Source: Tretioscincus oriximinensis
Taxonomy: Eukaryota; Chordata; Lepidosauria; Squamata; Gymnophthalmidae
Reading direction: 5' to 3'
DNA: 64,000 bases
NCBI GenBank assembly: GCA_022410635.1
Contig: JAJVDF010000381.1
Location: 1,011,630-1,075,629 of the forward strand
Part shown: one piece after another, positions 1-8,725 of the stretch
Position numbering within the stretch: the first letter of the stretch is position 1
Layout of the letters: each line of letters starts with the position of its first letter
Translations under genes and position numbers: made by a program
Notes under the pieces: generated by a model
Database searches by the model: none
Seen by the model: only the letters and a program-made list of their open reading frames with translations
What the model was told of the DNA's origin: nothing

Positions 1-265
1 TTGTTTATAATTATTATTTCTTTATCATTTCTTTATATTATTTCCTTATTTATATATTTATACTTATTATCTATTTATACTTATTATTTCCCTATATTTA
101 TTTATTTATACTTATTATTTCCTTATTTATTTATTTATTTATACTTATTACTTCCTTATTATTTATTTATTTATACTTATTTGTTTATTCACATTATTTC
201 CCTATTATGTATTCAGTTATACTTAGTATTTCCTTATTATTTCCTTATTTATACTTATTATGGAA
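1..265. repeat. AT-rich imperfect tandem repeat
   Basis: Low-complexity T-rich stretch built from variants of TTATTTATTTATACTTA followed by TTATTTCC, repeated with drift about every 20-30 bases. The reading frame open across it (leucine, tyrosine and isoleucine only) is a composition artefact. It abuts a CR1 3' end and may have grown from the A/T-rich tail of an L2-type element. Confidence 0.8.
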
Positions 266-558
266 TTTACTTCCAGAGGAGGTGGTGGTGTATCTAACAG
301 CCTGGATAGCTTCAAGACAGGATTAGACAAGTACATGGAAGCCAAGGGTAGGAATAGCTACTAGGATGGATCTCTTGATGCTGCCTCCAAGATGGAGCAA
401 CAGGCAGGATTCCTGAAGTGCTTTTTGCAGGGCATTGAGAACAGTTGAAGTTTTTGCCTTCTGTCCCAGATTGCCCAGGTGCAATTGGTGGCCCTCTGTG
501 TGAGACAGAAGGCTGGACTAGATGGTCTCCTCTTAGGTTCTTATTATTTCCTATAAGA
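262..558 (+). mobile_element. CR1 LINE 3' end
   Basis: Carries the hallmark CR1 3' region: GGAATTTACTTCCAGAGGAG, then the segment reading as 'SLDSFKTGLDKYMEAKG', then GCAACAGGCAGGATTCCTGA, GGCTGGACTAGATGG and a TTCTTATT-type terminus. It is 5'-truncated, non-coding in practice, and meets an oppositely oriented CR1 tail at about 556. Confidence 0.85.
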
Positions 559-665
559 GCATAAGAAGAGCCATACTGGATCAGGCCACAGCTCATCAAG
601 TCCAGCATTCTGTGTCACACAGAGGCCCACCAGATGCATCTGGGCAGTCTGAAAAGATGAAAGCA
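556..665 (-). mobile_element. CR1 LINE 3' end (inverse)
   Basis: Reads on the minus strand as the terminal CR1 segment: CATAAGAAGAGCCATACTGG, then AAGTCCAGCATTCTGTGTCA, then GGCCCACCAGATGCATCTGG. It sits tail-to-tail with the preceding CR1. Confidence 0.8.
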
Positions 666-734
666 AAGGGTGTAGATGTAAACAATAATGTACATTGATG
701 GTGCTTTATAAAGAACAACAACAAAACAAACTGC

Positions 735-872
735 TGGCATGCTGTCCTCTGTTTCCTGCTGCAGTTTCTATTTACCTGTTTTATGGCTTGAAATTGTATT
801 TCTCCCTTCTTTTCTATGCCATTTTTTCATTATGACAAGTGCACATTATAAAGGATTTGGTGCCCAACAGCC
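735..872 (+). mobile_element. Unclassified dispersed repeat 'A' fragment
   Basis: Shares the diagnostic string TTCTATGCCATTTTTTCATT followed by AAGTGC...TTATAAA with copies at 7175-7600, 22370-23050 (minus), 32785-33160 (minus), 39640-39975 and 49670-50110. No coding potential or clear termini were found. The family was not recognised. Confidence 0.6.
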
Positions 873-1373
873 CCACACACTAGCATGTAAATGTCAGGCT
901 TCTGTTCTGAGATACACCCCAGAATGAGGCTCATTGGGGACAATCTAAATTTTTTTCCATCTTAACACACTTGCAAAAATGGATTGCCACCTTTTCTTGC
1001 AAATGGCTTTCCCTTGCTGCCTTCCATTTCGCCAGGATATTATATGTCTTTACTTTGATGCAGGGCTCAATCGTTGTCCCAATCATCCATTGGATTCTGA
1101 GGATTTAATACTGCCATTCATTGGTGGTTTGAAAATCTTTGCTGTTTCTTTAAAAATCTTACTCTGTACTGACTTGCACTTCAGTTTGTTATAACAGGGC
1201 CTTGCAGAACAGGCACAGAAATCTGTTGTAGTGAAGATTTTGTTACAACAAGATTTGTTATAACAGGGGCATTTTTACATTGCTCTCAGTGGTGTTCTGC
1301 CGGGACTTTCTAATTGGCTTGTTACATTGAAGATTTTGTTACAGTGGTGTTCTTTATAATGAGGTTTCACCTG
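873..1373 (-). mobile_element. Tigger-like (Tc1/mariner) non-autonomous element, truncated
   Basis: Right end GAGGTTTCACCTG is followed by TA. The interior (TTATAACAGGG, GCAGAACAGGCACAGAAATC, ACATTGCTCTCAGTGGTGTT) is the reverse complement of the element at 3848-4520. Its inner end carries the same foldback segment found inside the other two copies (agaatgaggctcattgggga). Truncated at the repeat A side. No transposase is encoded. Confidence 0.7.
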
Positions 1374-1375
1374 TA

Positions 1376-1780
1376 TTAAGTATGCAGTAGGTTTGGATTA
1401 GCAGTGTCTTAAACCAAGACACATAGCTCAGGAACATATTTATCATACAAAACAATAGTATAATTTATACACAGAAATGGAGGGAAAGATGCAAAAGACG
1501 CAACAGGAGATTAAAGGTAATGAAACAGAAAAACAACAAATAAAGATCTGTTATACAATGATATGGGAAGGTTTTTAAGAACATGGGCTATTAAAAGAAT
1601 TGAATATTACCACTTGTGGTCTGGATAACAGTGATGGAGGGTATGTGTGCTTTTATTCGTTGTGTTTCGATAATCGGTATCAATGCATTATGCTGATGGA
1701 ATGGACTGTGTTAGTAATTTTGTTTGTAATTGTTTAATTTATTTCTGAGAAAATAGTAAAAAAGGTGTCATTTTGTCTCT
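1376..1780. other. No feature recognised
   Basis: AT-rich unique-looking sequence. No exon, repeat signature or structured element was identified. Confidence 0.4.
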
Positions 1781-1781
1781 A

Positions 1782-2455
1782 TAAATCTGTGATGGGGTCA
1801 CATTTGGAATAATGTGTACAGTTCTGGTCACCATACCTTAGGAAGGATATTGTGGAACTGGAGGAGATGCAAAAAAGGGCCACAAGAATGATCAAGGGGC
1901 TGGCTGGAAGAAAATCCTTTATTAATTCAGGGTGCAACTTCTAAACCTCTTCAGCTTTGAAAGATGGTGTTTAAGAAGTGACCTGATTGAAGTGTGCAAA
2001 ATTATGTATAGGATGGATAAGGTGAATAGAGAAATATATTCCCCTCTCACACAATTCTAGGACCATGGGGCATTCCTTGAAACTGATGGGCAGAAAAGTT
2101 AGGACAGAAAAGGGGAAATATTTTTTAACCCAGAGGACCATCAGCATATGGAATTCACTTCCAGCAGAGGTGGTGGTATTTAGCAGCTTGGACAGCTTCG
2201 TAATAGTACAAATAAATAATTAAATAATAAATAATAGAATTATATAATTTAATGGAAGATGACGCTATTAGGATGGAAAAACAGGCAGGATTCCTGAAAT
2301 ACCATTTGCAGGGAATCCAGAACATATGAAGATTTTACCTTATTTTGCTTGAGATGCCCAGGTGCAATTGGTGGGCCACTGTGTCAGACAGAAGTCTGGA
2401 TTAGATGGGCTCTGGACCCATTCAGCATGTCCTCCTCTTATGCTATTATAGTGAG
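1782..2455 (+). mobile_element. CR1 LINE, ORF2 C-terminus and 3' end
   Basis: Decayed CR1 reading 'TVLVTIP..LRKDIVELEEMQKRATRMIKGLAG' in broken frames, then the 3' UTR (GGAATTCACTTCCAGCAGAG, GGAAAAACAGGCAGGATTCC, tail TCCTCTTATGCTATT). A T/A-rich interruption lies near 2195-2260. Confidence 0.8.
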
Positions 2456-2835
2456 GTTCTCTTGTATTATCAGGATATACGTAGAATAGTTAATAGTGTT
2501 AGTCTAACTGAAGGAATCCCTATGGGAAGAGAGCAGTGTTAATTCTGTTATGTGAATTTTGATTTTTCTTTCTCTTTTTTGTTCTTTATGTTATTAATAT
2601 TCTGTTTTGGGGCTATATTTGTATTTGTGTTCTATATATGTTGTATTTCTAATTCAATTATTAAAAAAATAGTTTTAAGCCTTTAATGGGTTACTTTTTC
2701 AACCTCTTAATAAGGTTAGCCCAGACCCTGGTGGACTGATGGTAGACCAAAATGGCACATGGACAGCAGGTCCCTTAAACCACTTTCTGGATCAGAATAA
2801 GACCAAAGATGAATCAGCACTTTAGTTTCCATGTC
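2456..2835. other. No feature recognised
   Basis: AT-rich stretch without a recognisable exon or repeat. The missing 5' UTR exon of UQCRQ could lie here or further upstream, but no CpG-rich promoter is visible. Confidence 0.35.
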
Positions 2836-2837
2836 TT

Positions 2838-3200
2838 AGAACATAAGAGCTTAAGAAAAGCCCTGCTGAATGGAGCCATAGCCCATCTAGTCCAACATCC
2901 TGTCCCACATGGTGGCCCACTAGTTGCATCTCAAGCAAAAGAAGGCAAAAACCTTAATTGTTATGAACTCCGTGCAAATGGCACTTCAGGAATCCTGCCT
3001 GTTGCTCCATCCTGCAAACAGCATCAAGAGATCAATCCCAGTAGCTGTTTATACCCTTAGGTTCCATGAACTTGTCTAATCTTGTCTTAAAGCTATCCAG
3101 GCAATTAGCTACCACCATCTCTTCTGGAAGTTATTTCCACAAACCAATGACCTTCTGGGTGAAAAAATACTTTCTTCTGTTCTCCCTCTTATGCCCATCA
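2838..3200 (-). mobile_element. CR1 LINE 3' end
   Basis: Minus-strand CR1 tail with 'CCATCTAGTCCAACATCC', 'CAGGAATCCTGCCTGTTGCT', 'AGCTATCCAGGCAATTAGC' and a start inside the ORF2 terminus ('TTCTGGGTGAAAAAATACTT'). It ends about 130 bp before the UQCRQ splice acceptor. Confidence 0.85.
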
Positions 3201-3345
3201 CAAGGAAAGTGAGGTGCAAGTGAAACAACATACAATAATTGTGAAGCGACTTTTTATTATGCAGTTTTTTGCATCCCAAAAAAAGAGGAAAAGAGTGAGC
3301 TTTCAAACTCATCCCTTTCTCTTTCCACAGGACGAGCCTGCCAAA

Positions 3346-3499
3346 ATGGGTCTTCATTTTGGAAACTTGCAAAAAATGCGGCATGTGATCACCTTCACAT
3401 TGTCTCCATTTGAGCAACGAGCCCTTCCCGGTTTCTTATCCAAGGGGCTCCTGAATACCTGGAGGCGGACGAGTTCGCAGTTTTTCCGTGTAGCACCTG
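3346..3499 (+). CDS. UQCRQ: UQCRQ coding exon 1 (complex III subunit 8)
   Basis: Encodes residues 1-51 and one base of codon 52 of the small ubiquinone-binding (QP-C) subunit of ubiquinol-cytochrome c reductase, an accessory subunit of the mitochondrial inner-membrane bc1 complex. Recognised from the family-specific N-terminus: MG..FGNL..MRHVI...LSPFEQRA, then the G(L)..(W)RR and FFRV(A)P segments. ATG 3346 is chosen because the family starts with MG followed by this block. The exon begins at acceptor CTTTCCACAG (ends 3330), so 15 bases of 5' UTR are in this exon and an upstream non-coding exon must exist; it was not found. Donor is G|GTAAGC. Splicing to 6333 keeps frame and gives 82 residues, the usual family length. 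The R40-R41 pair and the middle of the exon differ noticeably from mammals, so a diverged paralogue is possible. Confidence 0.93.
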
Positions 3500-3545
3500 G
3501 TAAGCATCTAAAGAAGTAGACATGCCTGTGAAAGCTCACACCCCA
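3500..3545 (+). mobile_element. Penelope-like element tail relic
   Basis: Immediately after the donor, the string AGCATCTAAAGAAGTAGACA followed by GTGAAAGCTCACACC matches the 'GCATCTGAAGAAGTAGAC..GAAAGCTTATGCC' end of the Penelope-like element at 15536-16389. The fragment is very short, so the call is tentative. Confidence 0.4.
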
Positions 3546-3847
3546 GATCTTTTCCTTGTACGAGAAAAATGGTTCCTTTTGTTGTCATTGGTCTCCCAGG
3601 GCTGCATCTGCTACACTATGATGATGATAATTGATTTTAAAAATGTAAAATAAAATTCCTCAGAGTCAGAGAAATGTGAGTCACCCCACATTATCCGCTC
3701 CCTCATAACCTTGCGGAGCAAAAGGTAAGATGTGAAGCGGCAATGGGCAGCTGGGTGGGAACCCTAGGCAAGGGAGGGCAGAAACCACAGTCGGTTTCTG
3801 TAGTTGTTCCATTCACAGGCTGAGGAATGGCGTAACTCCTAGTGATA

Positions 3848-4520
3848 CAGGCAAAACCTCGTTATAAAGAACATTGATATAACAAAGTTCGTGGTATAAC
3901 AATTTTGAAAGTCTCAGCAGGACACCATTGAGAGCCATGTAAAAATGCCCCCAAACCTCGTAATGAATTTTTCAGTATAACAAACAGAATTCTGTGCCTG
4001 TTCTGCAAGACCCTGTTATAATGAACTAAAGTGCCAGAGGGATTTTCAGTTCAGATTTTTCAAGCGACAAGACTTTTCACCAGTGAATGGCAGAATTAAA
4101 TCAAAATCTGATGGAGATTGGGACAATGATTGGATCACNTGTAAAAGTGAATATATTTACCCTGGTGAGGTGGCAATTCATTTTTGCAATGATTTTTGAC
4201 ATTTACAAGTGTGTTGAGACTGAAAGAATCTAGGTTGTCCCCAATGAGTCGCATTCTGGCCAGTATCTCGGAATAGCAGCCTGACATTCATGTGCTACTG
4301 TAGACTATGGTAGACCCCATAGTCTATACTGCCGTGTGGATGGCCAAGCTCTCTCCTGAGAATCAGCCCAGAATAAGGCTCAGTGGGGATTGAGACAATG
4401 GTTTCTGGTGTGAAAAGTGTATTGAAATAGTTTTTGCAATGATTTCAGTATAACAAAGTTTTATTATAACATACATGTTTTTGTGGTCCCTCGGAGTTCG
4501 TTAAAAAGAGATTTCATCTG
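3848..4520 (+). mobile_element. Tigger-like non-autonomous DNA transposon, complete ends
   Basis: 673-bp element bounded by TA on both sides. Left end CAGGCAAAACCTCGTTATAA; right end, read inverted, CAGATGAAATCTCTTTTTAA. The imperfect inverted termini and TA target fit Tc1/mariner elements of the Tigger/pogo type. The interior has no transposase frame and contains, near 4195-4410, a foldback segment related to the element at 37514-37692. Lies in the UQCRQ intron. Confidence 0.75.
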
Positions 4521-4760
4521 TAATATATATTAATAGACTACGTTGTGGCGATTGGCGTTCTAACCTGTTGCTTTGACTTGGGGATTGTAATCCTGCCTCC
4601 CTGTGAGCTATTTGGGTCCACACCACTGGCCTGGAACTCCAAAACAACGCCGCCTGTANGTGCCATCCAGTCCCAGCCGCTATAGGTTGCCTTGAAGGCG
4701 CCCAGTAGGAGCACCCACACCCATGTTTTTGCAGGCTTTTCTGACTAGTGTGTGTATATA

Positions 4761-4970
4761 CAGGGTGCTTCAAAAATGTATACACACTTTGAACTTCCAT
4801 ACTGTTCTACAAAGTTAAATTTTGGGATTTCCTGCTCTACGAGGCTAATGTCTTATTTCTTCACCAGGTGGCAGCATAATCAAATAGTAATTTAACTTTG
4901 TAGAACAATAGAACAGTAAATAAATTTTCTATGGAAGTTCAAAGTGTGTATACATTTTTGAAGCACCCTG
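4761..4970. mobile_element. 210-bp mariner-type MITE, near-perfect palindrome
   Basis: Flanked by TA (4759-4760 and 4971-4972). The terminal inverted repeats are identical over 41 bases (4761-4801 against 4930-4970), beginning CAGGGTGCTTCAAAAATG. A second inverted block (TTCTACAAAGTTAAAT) lies just inside. The short centre (about 4820-4880) has no coding potential. CAGGGTG ends plus TA targets are typical of mariner elements. Perfect arms suggest a comparatively young insertion. Located in the UQCRQ intron. Confidence 0.9.
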
Positions 4971-5605
4971 TATATCCCTACATGATAGTAACAAATAGGT
5001 TAAAATCCCGAAAAGGAAAAGTTAAACTCAAAAGACACAAATATGTCATCATTAAAGTTAAGTGAAATATCTGTTCGTATAGTTCTTTTAAAGACCACCT
5101 TATCGTCCATAAAAAAGTATTCAACTGCCTTTCTCCAGAGTGTGGGTCTTTGGGGTTTTCAATGGAAAAGCTTATTTCCAAAGCATCTTAAATCCTAATA
5201 TATTGTTTTTTCAACGTTTTTATATTCTAAGGTGTGTTATAAGTTTATGTATGATCGAAGNCATTGTTCTGTTCCAAAACTTCTTCCAAATGGCTTAAGA
5301 GAATCACGTTTAGTACCTGAATTAGTTCCCTTATAATTATAGAAAAATATGATTACCGCATTTCACACATTTCATGGATTTATGACCCTTTGCAAAATAA
5401 GCTCTTCAATTCTATAGACTTCCCCTTATTCTACTTCAGAAACACTAGGTGGAGCTAGAGAGCAGATGTTGGCGGTTCGGTAGTCGAGTTAAAAAATGAA
5501 CCTTGCCGTTTTAAAATTTGTGGCATATTCAGGATAATGACATAAACAATAAAGCCACTGGATTTATTTATTCTCAGGGTAACCAACCAAAGGGCGGTGC
5601 ACATA

Positions 5606-6028
5606 GCTTTTGTTGCTTTCTTCACAGCAGGCACCCTGTGAAGTTTTTTGGGGCTGAGAGAGTTCTGAAGGACTGTGACTGGCCCAAGGTGACCAGCACA
5701 GAGCTTTTGTTGCTTTCTTCACAGGAGACACCCTGTGAAGTAGGTGGGGCTGAGAGAGTTCTGAAGGACTGTGACTGGCCCAAGGTGACCAGCACAGAGC
5801 TTTTGTTGCTTTCTTCACAGGAGACACCCTGTGAAGTAGGTGGGGCTGAGAGAGTTCTGAAGGACTGTGACTGGCCCAAGGTGACCAGCACAGAGCTTTT
5901 GTTGCTTTCTTCACAGGAGACACCCTGTGAAGTAGGTGGGGCTGAGAGAGTTCTGAAGGACTGTGACTGGCCCAAGGTGACCAGCACAGAGCTTTTGTTG
6001 CTTTCTTCACAGGAGACAGTTCTTTAGG
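5606..6028 (+). repeat. 96-bp minisatellite, about 4.3 copies
   Basis: Unit starts AGCTTTTGTTGCTTTCTTCA, continues through ACACCCTGTGAAGTAGG and GGCTGAGAGAGTTCTGAAGG, and ends GACTGGCCCAAGGTGACCAG. Copies begin near 5606, 5702, 5798, 5894 and 5990 (partial). The first copy is diverged and the inner ones are identical or nearly so, consistent with recent expansion. Because 96 is divisible by 3, frames stay open on both strands; these are not genes. The unit resembles the core of MIR/CORE-type SINEs ('ACCCTGTGAAGTAGG...GGCCCAAGGT'), and a single diverged copy occurs at 52886-52990. Confidence 0.9.
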
Positions 6029-6094
6029 ACTCTCTCATCCCTGTCCACTTCATATGGTGACTGTTGTGGAGGAAGCTCTGTCCTTTGGTTAAAT

Positions 6095-6150
6095 GCCTTG
6101 AGACCTTTGGGTATAGGGTAGGCTATAAGTATAAATAAATAAACAGCTAG
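6095..6150 (+). mobile_element. L2-type 3' tail
   Basis: GAGACCTTTGGGTATAGGGT followed by TATAAGTATAAATAAATAAA, the standard end of the L2 copies elsewhere in the window (compare 35095-35132). Confidence 0.65.
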
Positions 6151-6332
6151 TTTGTTGAATAGGCTCAGTTTGTACTTATATCCCTTCTGTGATTCATTGG
6201 CTATCAGACACAAATCAAATTTCTGTGTTGAAAATGTAGAAAATCTTTCACTTGTTAAGTGAAGAAAACTAAATGTCTTGAATTCTTAGAACTGTAAAGG
6301 TAACATTGCGTTTGCTATTTTTACTTCCTTAG

Positions 6333-6427
6333 CTGCATTTCTCACGGTTGCTGTTTATGTGTGGGCGAACGAAGACTATGAACGCCGTAAGAGAAAAAAC
6401 CCAGCTGACTATGAAAACGATATCTAA
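6333..6427 (+). CDS. UQCRQ: UQCRQ coding exon 2 (C-terminus and stop)
   Basis: Encodes residues 52-82 after acceptor TTACTTCCTTAG (ends 6332). The first two bases complete codon 52 (G|CT, Ala). A short hydrophobic membrane segment (A52 to about W62, AAFLTVAVYVW) anchors the subunit in the inner membrane, followed by the charged matrix or intermembrane tail with the conserved pattern E.YER.KRKNPA.YEND and stop TAA at 6425-6427. The membrane segment is alanine- and valine-rich and shorter on bulky aromatics than I recall for mammals. With 3346-3499 it forms an intact 249-nt frame with no damage, so this is an intron-bearing gene and not a processed pseudogene. Confidence 0.93.
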
Positions 6428-6515
6428 ATCTCACAAGATCTGAAGAAATCCTTGGTCAGCAGGCCACAGCCTGTTGATTTGCATCTACAAATATTTATGG
6501 TAACATAACGTGTTC

Positions 6516-6521
6516 AATAAA
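6516..6521 (+). terminator. UQCRQ: UQCRQ polyadenylation signal
   Basis: AATAAA 89 bases after the stop codon, followed by a T/G-containing stretch (CAGTCTGTTCT); cleavage is expected near 6535-6545. The short 3' UTR fits a small housekeeping mitochondrial subunit. Confidence 0.75.
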
Positions 6522-6604
6522 GGCAGTCTGTTCTACCCATGGCTGGAAACTTTTTCAACTTTATTAAAAGTAGCATGTGTCATAATCTATTATTGTCTTT
6601 CCAA

Positions 6605-6832
6605 CATAAGAGGAGCCTAGGATGGATGTCTGGATGTTGCCCCCGGGATGGAGCAACAGGCAGGACTCCTGAGATACCATTTGCAGGGAGTCATGAGCAG
6701 GTGCGTATTTTGCTTCCTCTGTTTGGATTGCCCAGATGCATCTAGTGGGCCTCTGTGTAACACAGAATGCTAGACTTGATGGACTGTGGCCTTATCCAGT
6801 ATGGCTCTTCTTATCTTCTTACGTTCTTGCTG
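6605..6832 (+). mobile_element. CR1 LINE 3' end
   Basis: CTAGGATGGATGTCTGGATG, GGAGCAACAGGCAGGACTCC, ATGGACTGTGGCCTTATCCA and the tail TCTTCTTATCTTCTTACGTT. Inserted directly downstream of the UQCRQ poly(A) region and followed by an inverse CR1. Confidence 0.85.
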
Positions 6833-7140
6833 AATGGGGCCAGAGCCCATCTAGTCCAACATTCTGTCTCACACAGTGGCCCACCAATTGCACTAGGATT
6901 GTCTAAAGCAGAAGGCAGAACCCTCACCTGTTTTTGACTCCCTGCAAATGGTATTTAAGGAATACTTCCTGTTTTTCTATCCTAACCTGTCTTCCATGAA
7001 TTCACCTAACCCTATTATGAAGCTATCCAGGCTGTTACCTCCCGCCACCTCTTCTAGAAGTGAAGTCCATAGACTAATGATCTTCTAGATAAAAAAAACC
7101 CTGTCTGTCCTAACTCTTCTATCCCTCAGCTATCCCTCAC
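6833..7140 (-). mobile_element. CR1 LINE 3' end (inverse)
   Basis: Minus-strand tail with CCATCTAGTCCAACATTCTG, TGCAAATGGTATTTAAGGAA, AAGCTATCCAGGCTGTTACC and part of the ORF2 end. Tail-to-tail with the previous CR1. Confidence 0.8.
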
Positions 7141-7174
7141 TAGTCCTAGTCACAGAGCACTTTGTTGCTGCCTT

Positions 7175-7600
7175 GATTTCTAAATGTGTTGGAATACAAG
7201 AACTACCCATTTCTAGCACATCTTTTCCTTTGTCATCATCATATATTTTAAAAAATGTTAGTCCTGTTTCTCTGCTTCCTGACAGAATTTGTTTCCTGTT
7301 TTATGGTACTAAGTTGTGTTTCTGCCTGCTTTTCTATGCCATTTTTTTTCACTATGAAAAGTGCTTATTATAAAAGCTTGGATGCCCAGTTAACAACAAC
7401 AGCCCAAATGTGAAATAACTTGTGCTAGTGGTGGGCAGCCTCTTCTGCCCAGCCTGTGTGGGGCCCTACCCTGCACCGCAGCTAGCCCTGGGAAGGAGGA
7501 AGCCTCTTGAGCTAATCTGTGGCCAGTTTTGCCCACAGGAAACATTTTTGCTGCTTCGGGAAGTTGGTTGGGGAGCCCTCTATAAATAAATTTATTTACA
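7175..7600 (+). mobile_element. Dispersed repeat 'A', longer copy
   Basis: Contains TGTTTTATGGTACTAAGTTG, TTCTGCCTGCTTTTCTATGC, GTGCTTATTATAAAAGCTTG and, further on, GGGCCCTACCCTGCACCGCA and GCCCACAGGAAACATTTTTG. The same blocks occur in the same order at 39640-39975 and 49670-50110 and inverted at 32785-33160. Class unknown. Confidence 0.65.
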
Positions 7601-8217
7601 TTTATATCATGCCCTACACCCTAAGATGTCAGGGTGGCTAAGCACCACAAAAATCATAAAATTATAAAAGTGGAGCTACGTGTGTCAGAATATATACACA
7701 TAGTTTGCACGCACAGCCTACTTAGTGGTGGGCCCGCCCGCCTAAGGGGATGGCCAAAGGGGCGGGTCCCTAGGAGAGAGAAAAACAAGAAAGCCGCAGA
7801 GAACTTGTTAGCAAGCACCAAAGGAGGCGGGCAGCCGGCTCCAGACAATCAACGCGCTCAGGCCCCCGGGGCGGGGCGGAGTCGGGGCCCAGGCAAGTCC
7901 CTGATTGGCTACCCCGGAGACGCCAGCACGCACAATCTCTTTTGCGCCTTTCGCTTCTGTCTGACTCTCGAGGGGGCTGTCTGCGCTGTTTTTCTTCTTC
8001 CGCTGAGCCCTCCCCTTGTTGCCCCGAGCAACAGCGTTGGGGGCCTGCTGGCTCTGACCCCCCCCCCGCCCCCTCGCTGCCGCTGATTGGCCGTCCCGCC
8101 CACTTGTGCCTGGGGGCGGGGGGTGTGGGTCTGTGTTGTGTGTGTGCCGCCGCGAGTGACTTTCCCCGCGCGTGCGCACTTGGGGCTACAGCCGCCGCTC
8201 GCTGAGGCGAAGAAGGA

Positions 8218-8244
8218 GGCGGCGGCGGCGGCGGCGGCGGCGGC
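8218..8244 (+). repeat. PACS1: 5' UTR (GGC)9 trinucleotide repeat
   Basis: Nine uninterrupted GGC units end 41 bases before the PACS1 start codon. In the PACS1 frame the region reads as a polyarginine run with no in-frame stop back to about 8172, but no ATG opens it. Likely to form GC-rich RNA structure in the leader. Confidence 0.85.
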
Positions 8245-8285
8245 AGCGTGAGGGGAACGGGAAGCCGCGCCGCGTCCCCTCCGCC

Positions 8286-8725
8286 ATGGCCGAGCGAGGG
8301 CTCCCCGGGGGCGGCCTGCTGAGCCGGGGCTCCTTAGCGGGGCCTTCGCTGCTTCCTCCGCCGCCTGTCTCGTCAGGCGGCTCCACCACAGCGGCGCCTC
8401 CTCCGAGCGCGCCGGGGCAGCAGCAGCAGCAGCAGCCGCCGCCTTCGACGACGGCGGCGCCTCCGCCACAAGCGGCGCCTCAGCAGCCGCACTCGACGCC
8501 GCCGCAGCAGCCCACGCCGGCCGCCCTGGCTCCCACCCCGGCGTCGTCCTCTGGCCAGCCCGGCGGGGGAGGGCCGGGAGGGGGCGGCGCCTTAGCCCCC
8601 GGCGGCGGCTCCTCCGCGGGGGCTCCCCTGGCCGCTCCAACCGCCGCCGGCGGGCGCCCTCCGGTGCAGATGAACCTCTACGCCACCTGGGAGGTGGACC
8701 GCAGCTCGCCCAGCTGCGTGCCCAG
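8286..8725 (+). CDS. PACS1: PACS1 exon 1 (phosphofurin acidic cluster sorting protein 1)
   Basis: Encodes residues 1-146 and two bases of codon 147. PACS1 is a cytosolic adaptor that binds acidic-cluster motifs of cargo such as furin and links them to AP-1 for return to the trans-Golgi network. Start ATG lies in GCCATGG context and gives MAERG, the usual PACS1 start. Residues 1-130 are disordered: Pro/Ala/Gly/Ser-rich with a Q6 tract at residues 45-50 (six CAG, 8418-8435). The exon ends with the conserved block VQMNLYATWEVDRS..SCVP, the start of the cargo-binding region. Donor AG|GTGAGT splits an Arg codon completed by exon 2 at 55315. The six exons in the window sum to 981 nt, or 327 codons, roughly the first third of the protein; human PACS1 is about 960 residues. 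The low-complexity N-terminus is about 28 residues longer than I recall for human. Confidence 0.95.

Noticed and set aside
1..297. 98-codon frame at the window start
   Set aside because: Made of Leu/Tyr/Ile from an AT-rich tandem repeat.
5564..6010. Open frames of 148 and 121 codons on the minus strand over the minisatellite
   Set aside because: They follow from a 96-base period divisible by three; both strands are open and the product is a pure repeat with no start or splice context.
5606..6028. CRISPR-like array
   Set aside because: No distinct spacers: the whole 96-bp unit repeats, and the host is a vertebrate.
7735..8285. Bidirectional promoter driving a divergent gene
   Set aside because: No exon was found on the minus strand between UQCRQ and the island; UQCRQ is on the same strand as PACS1.
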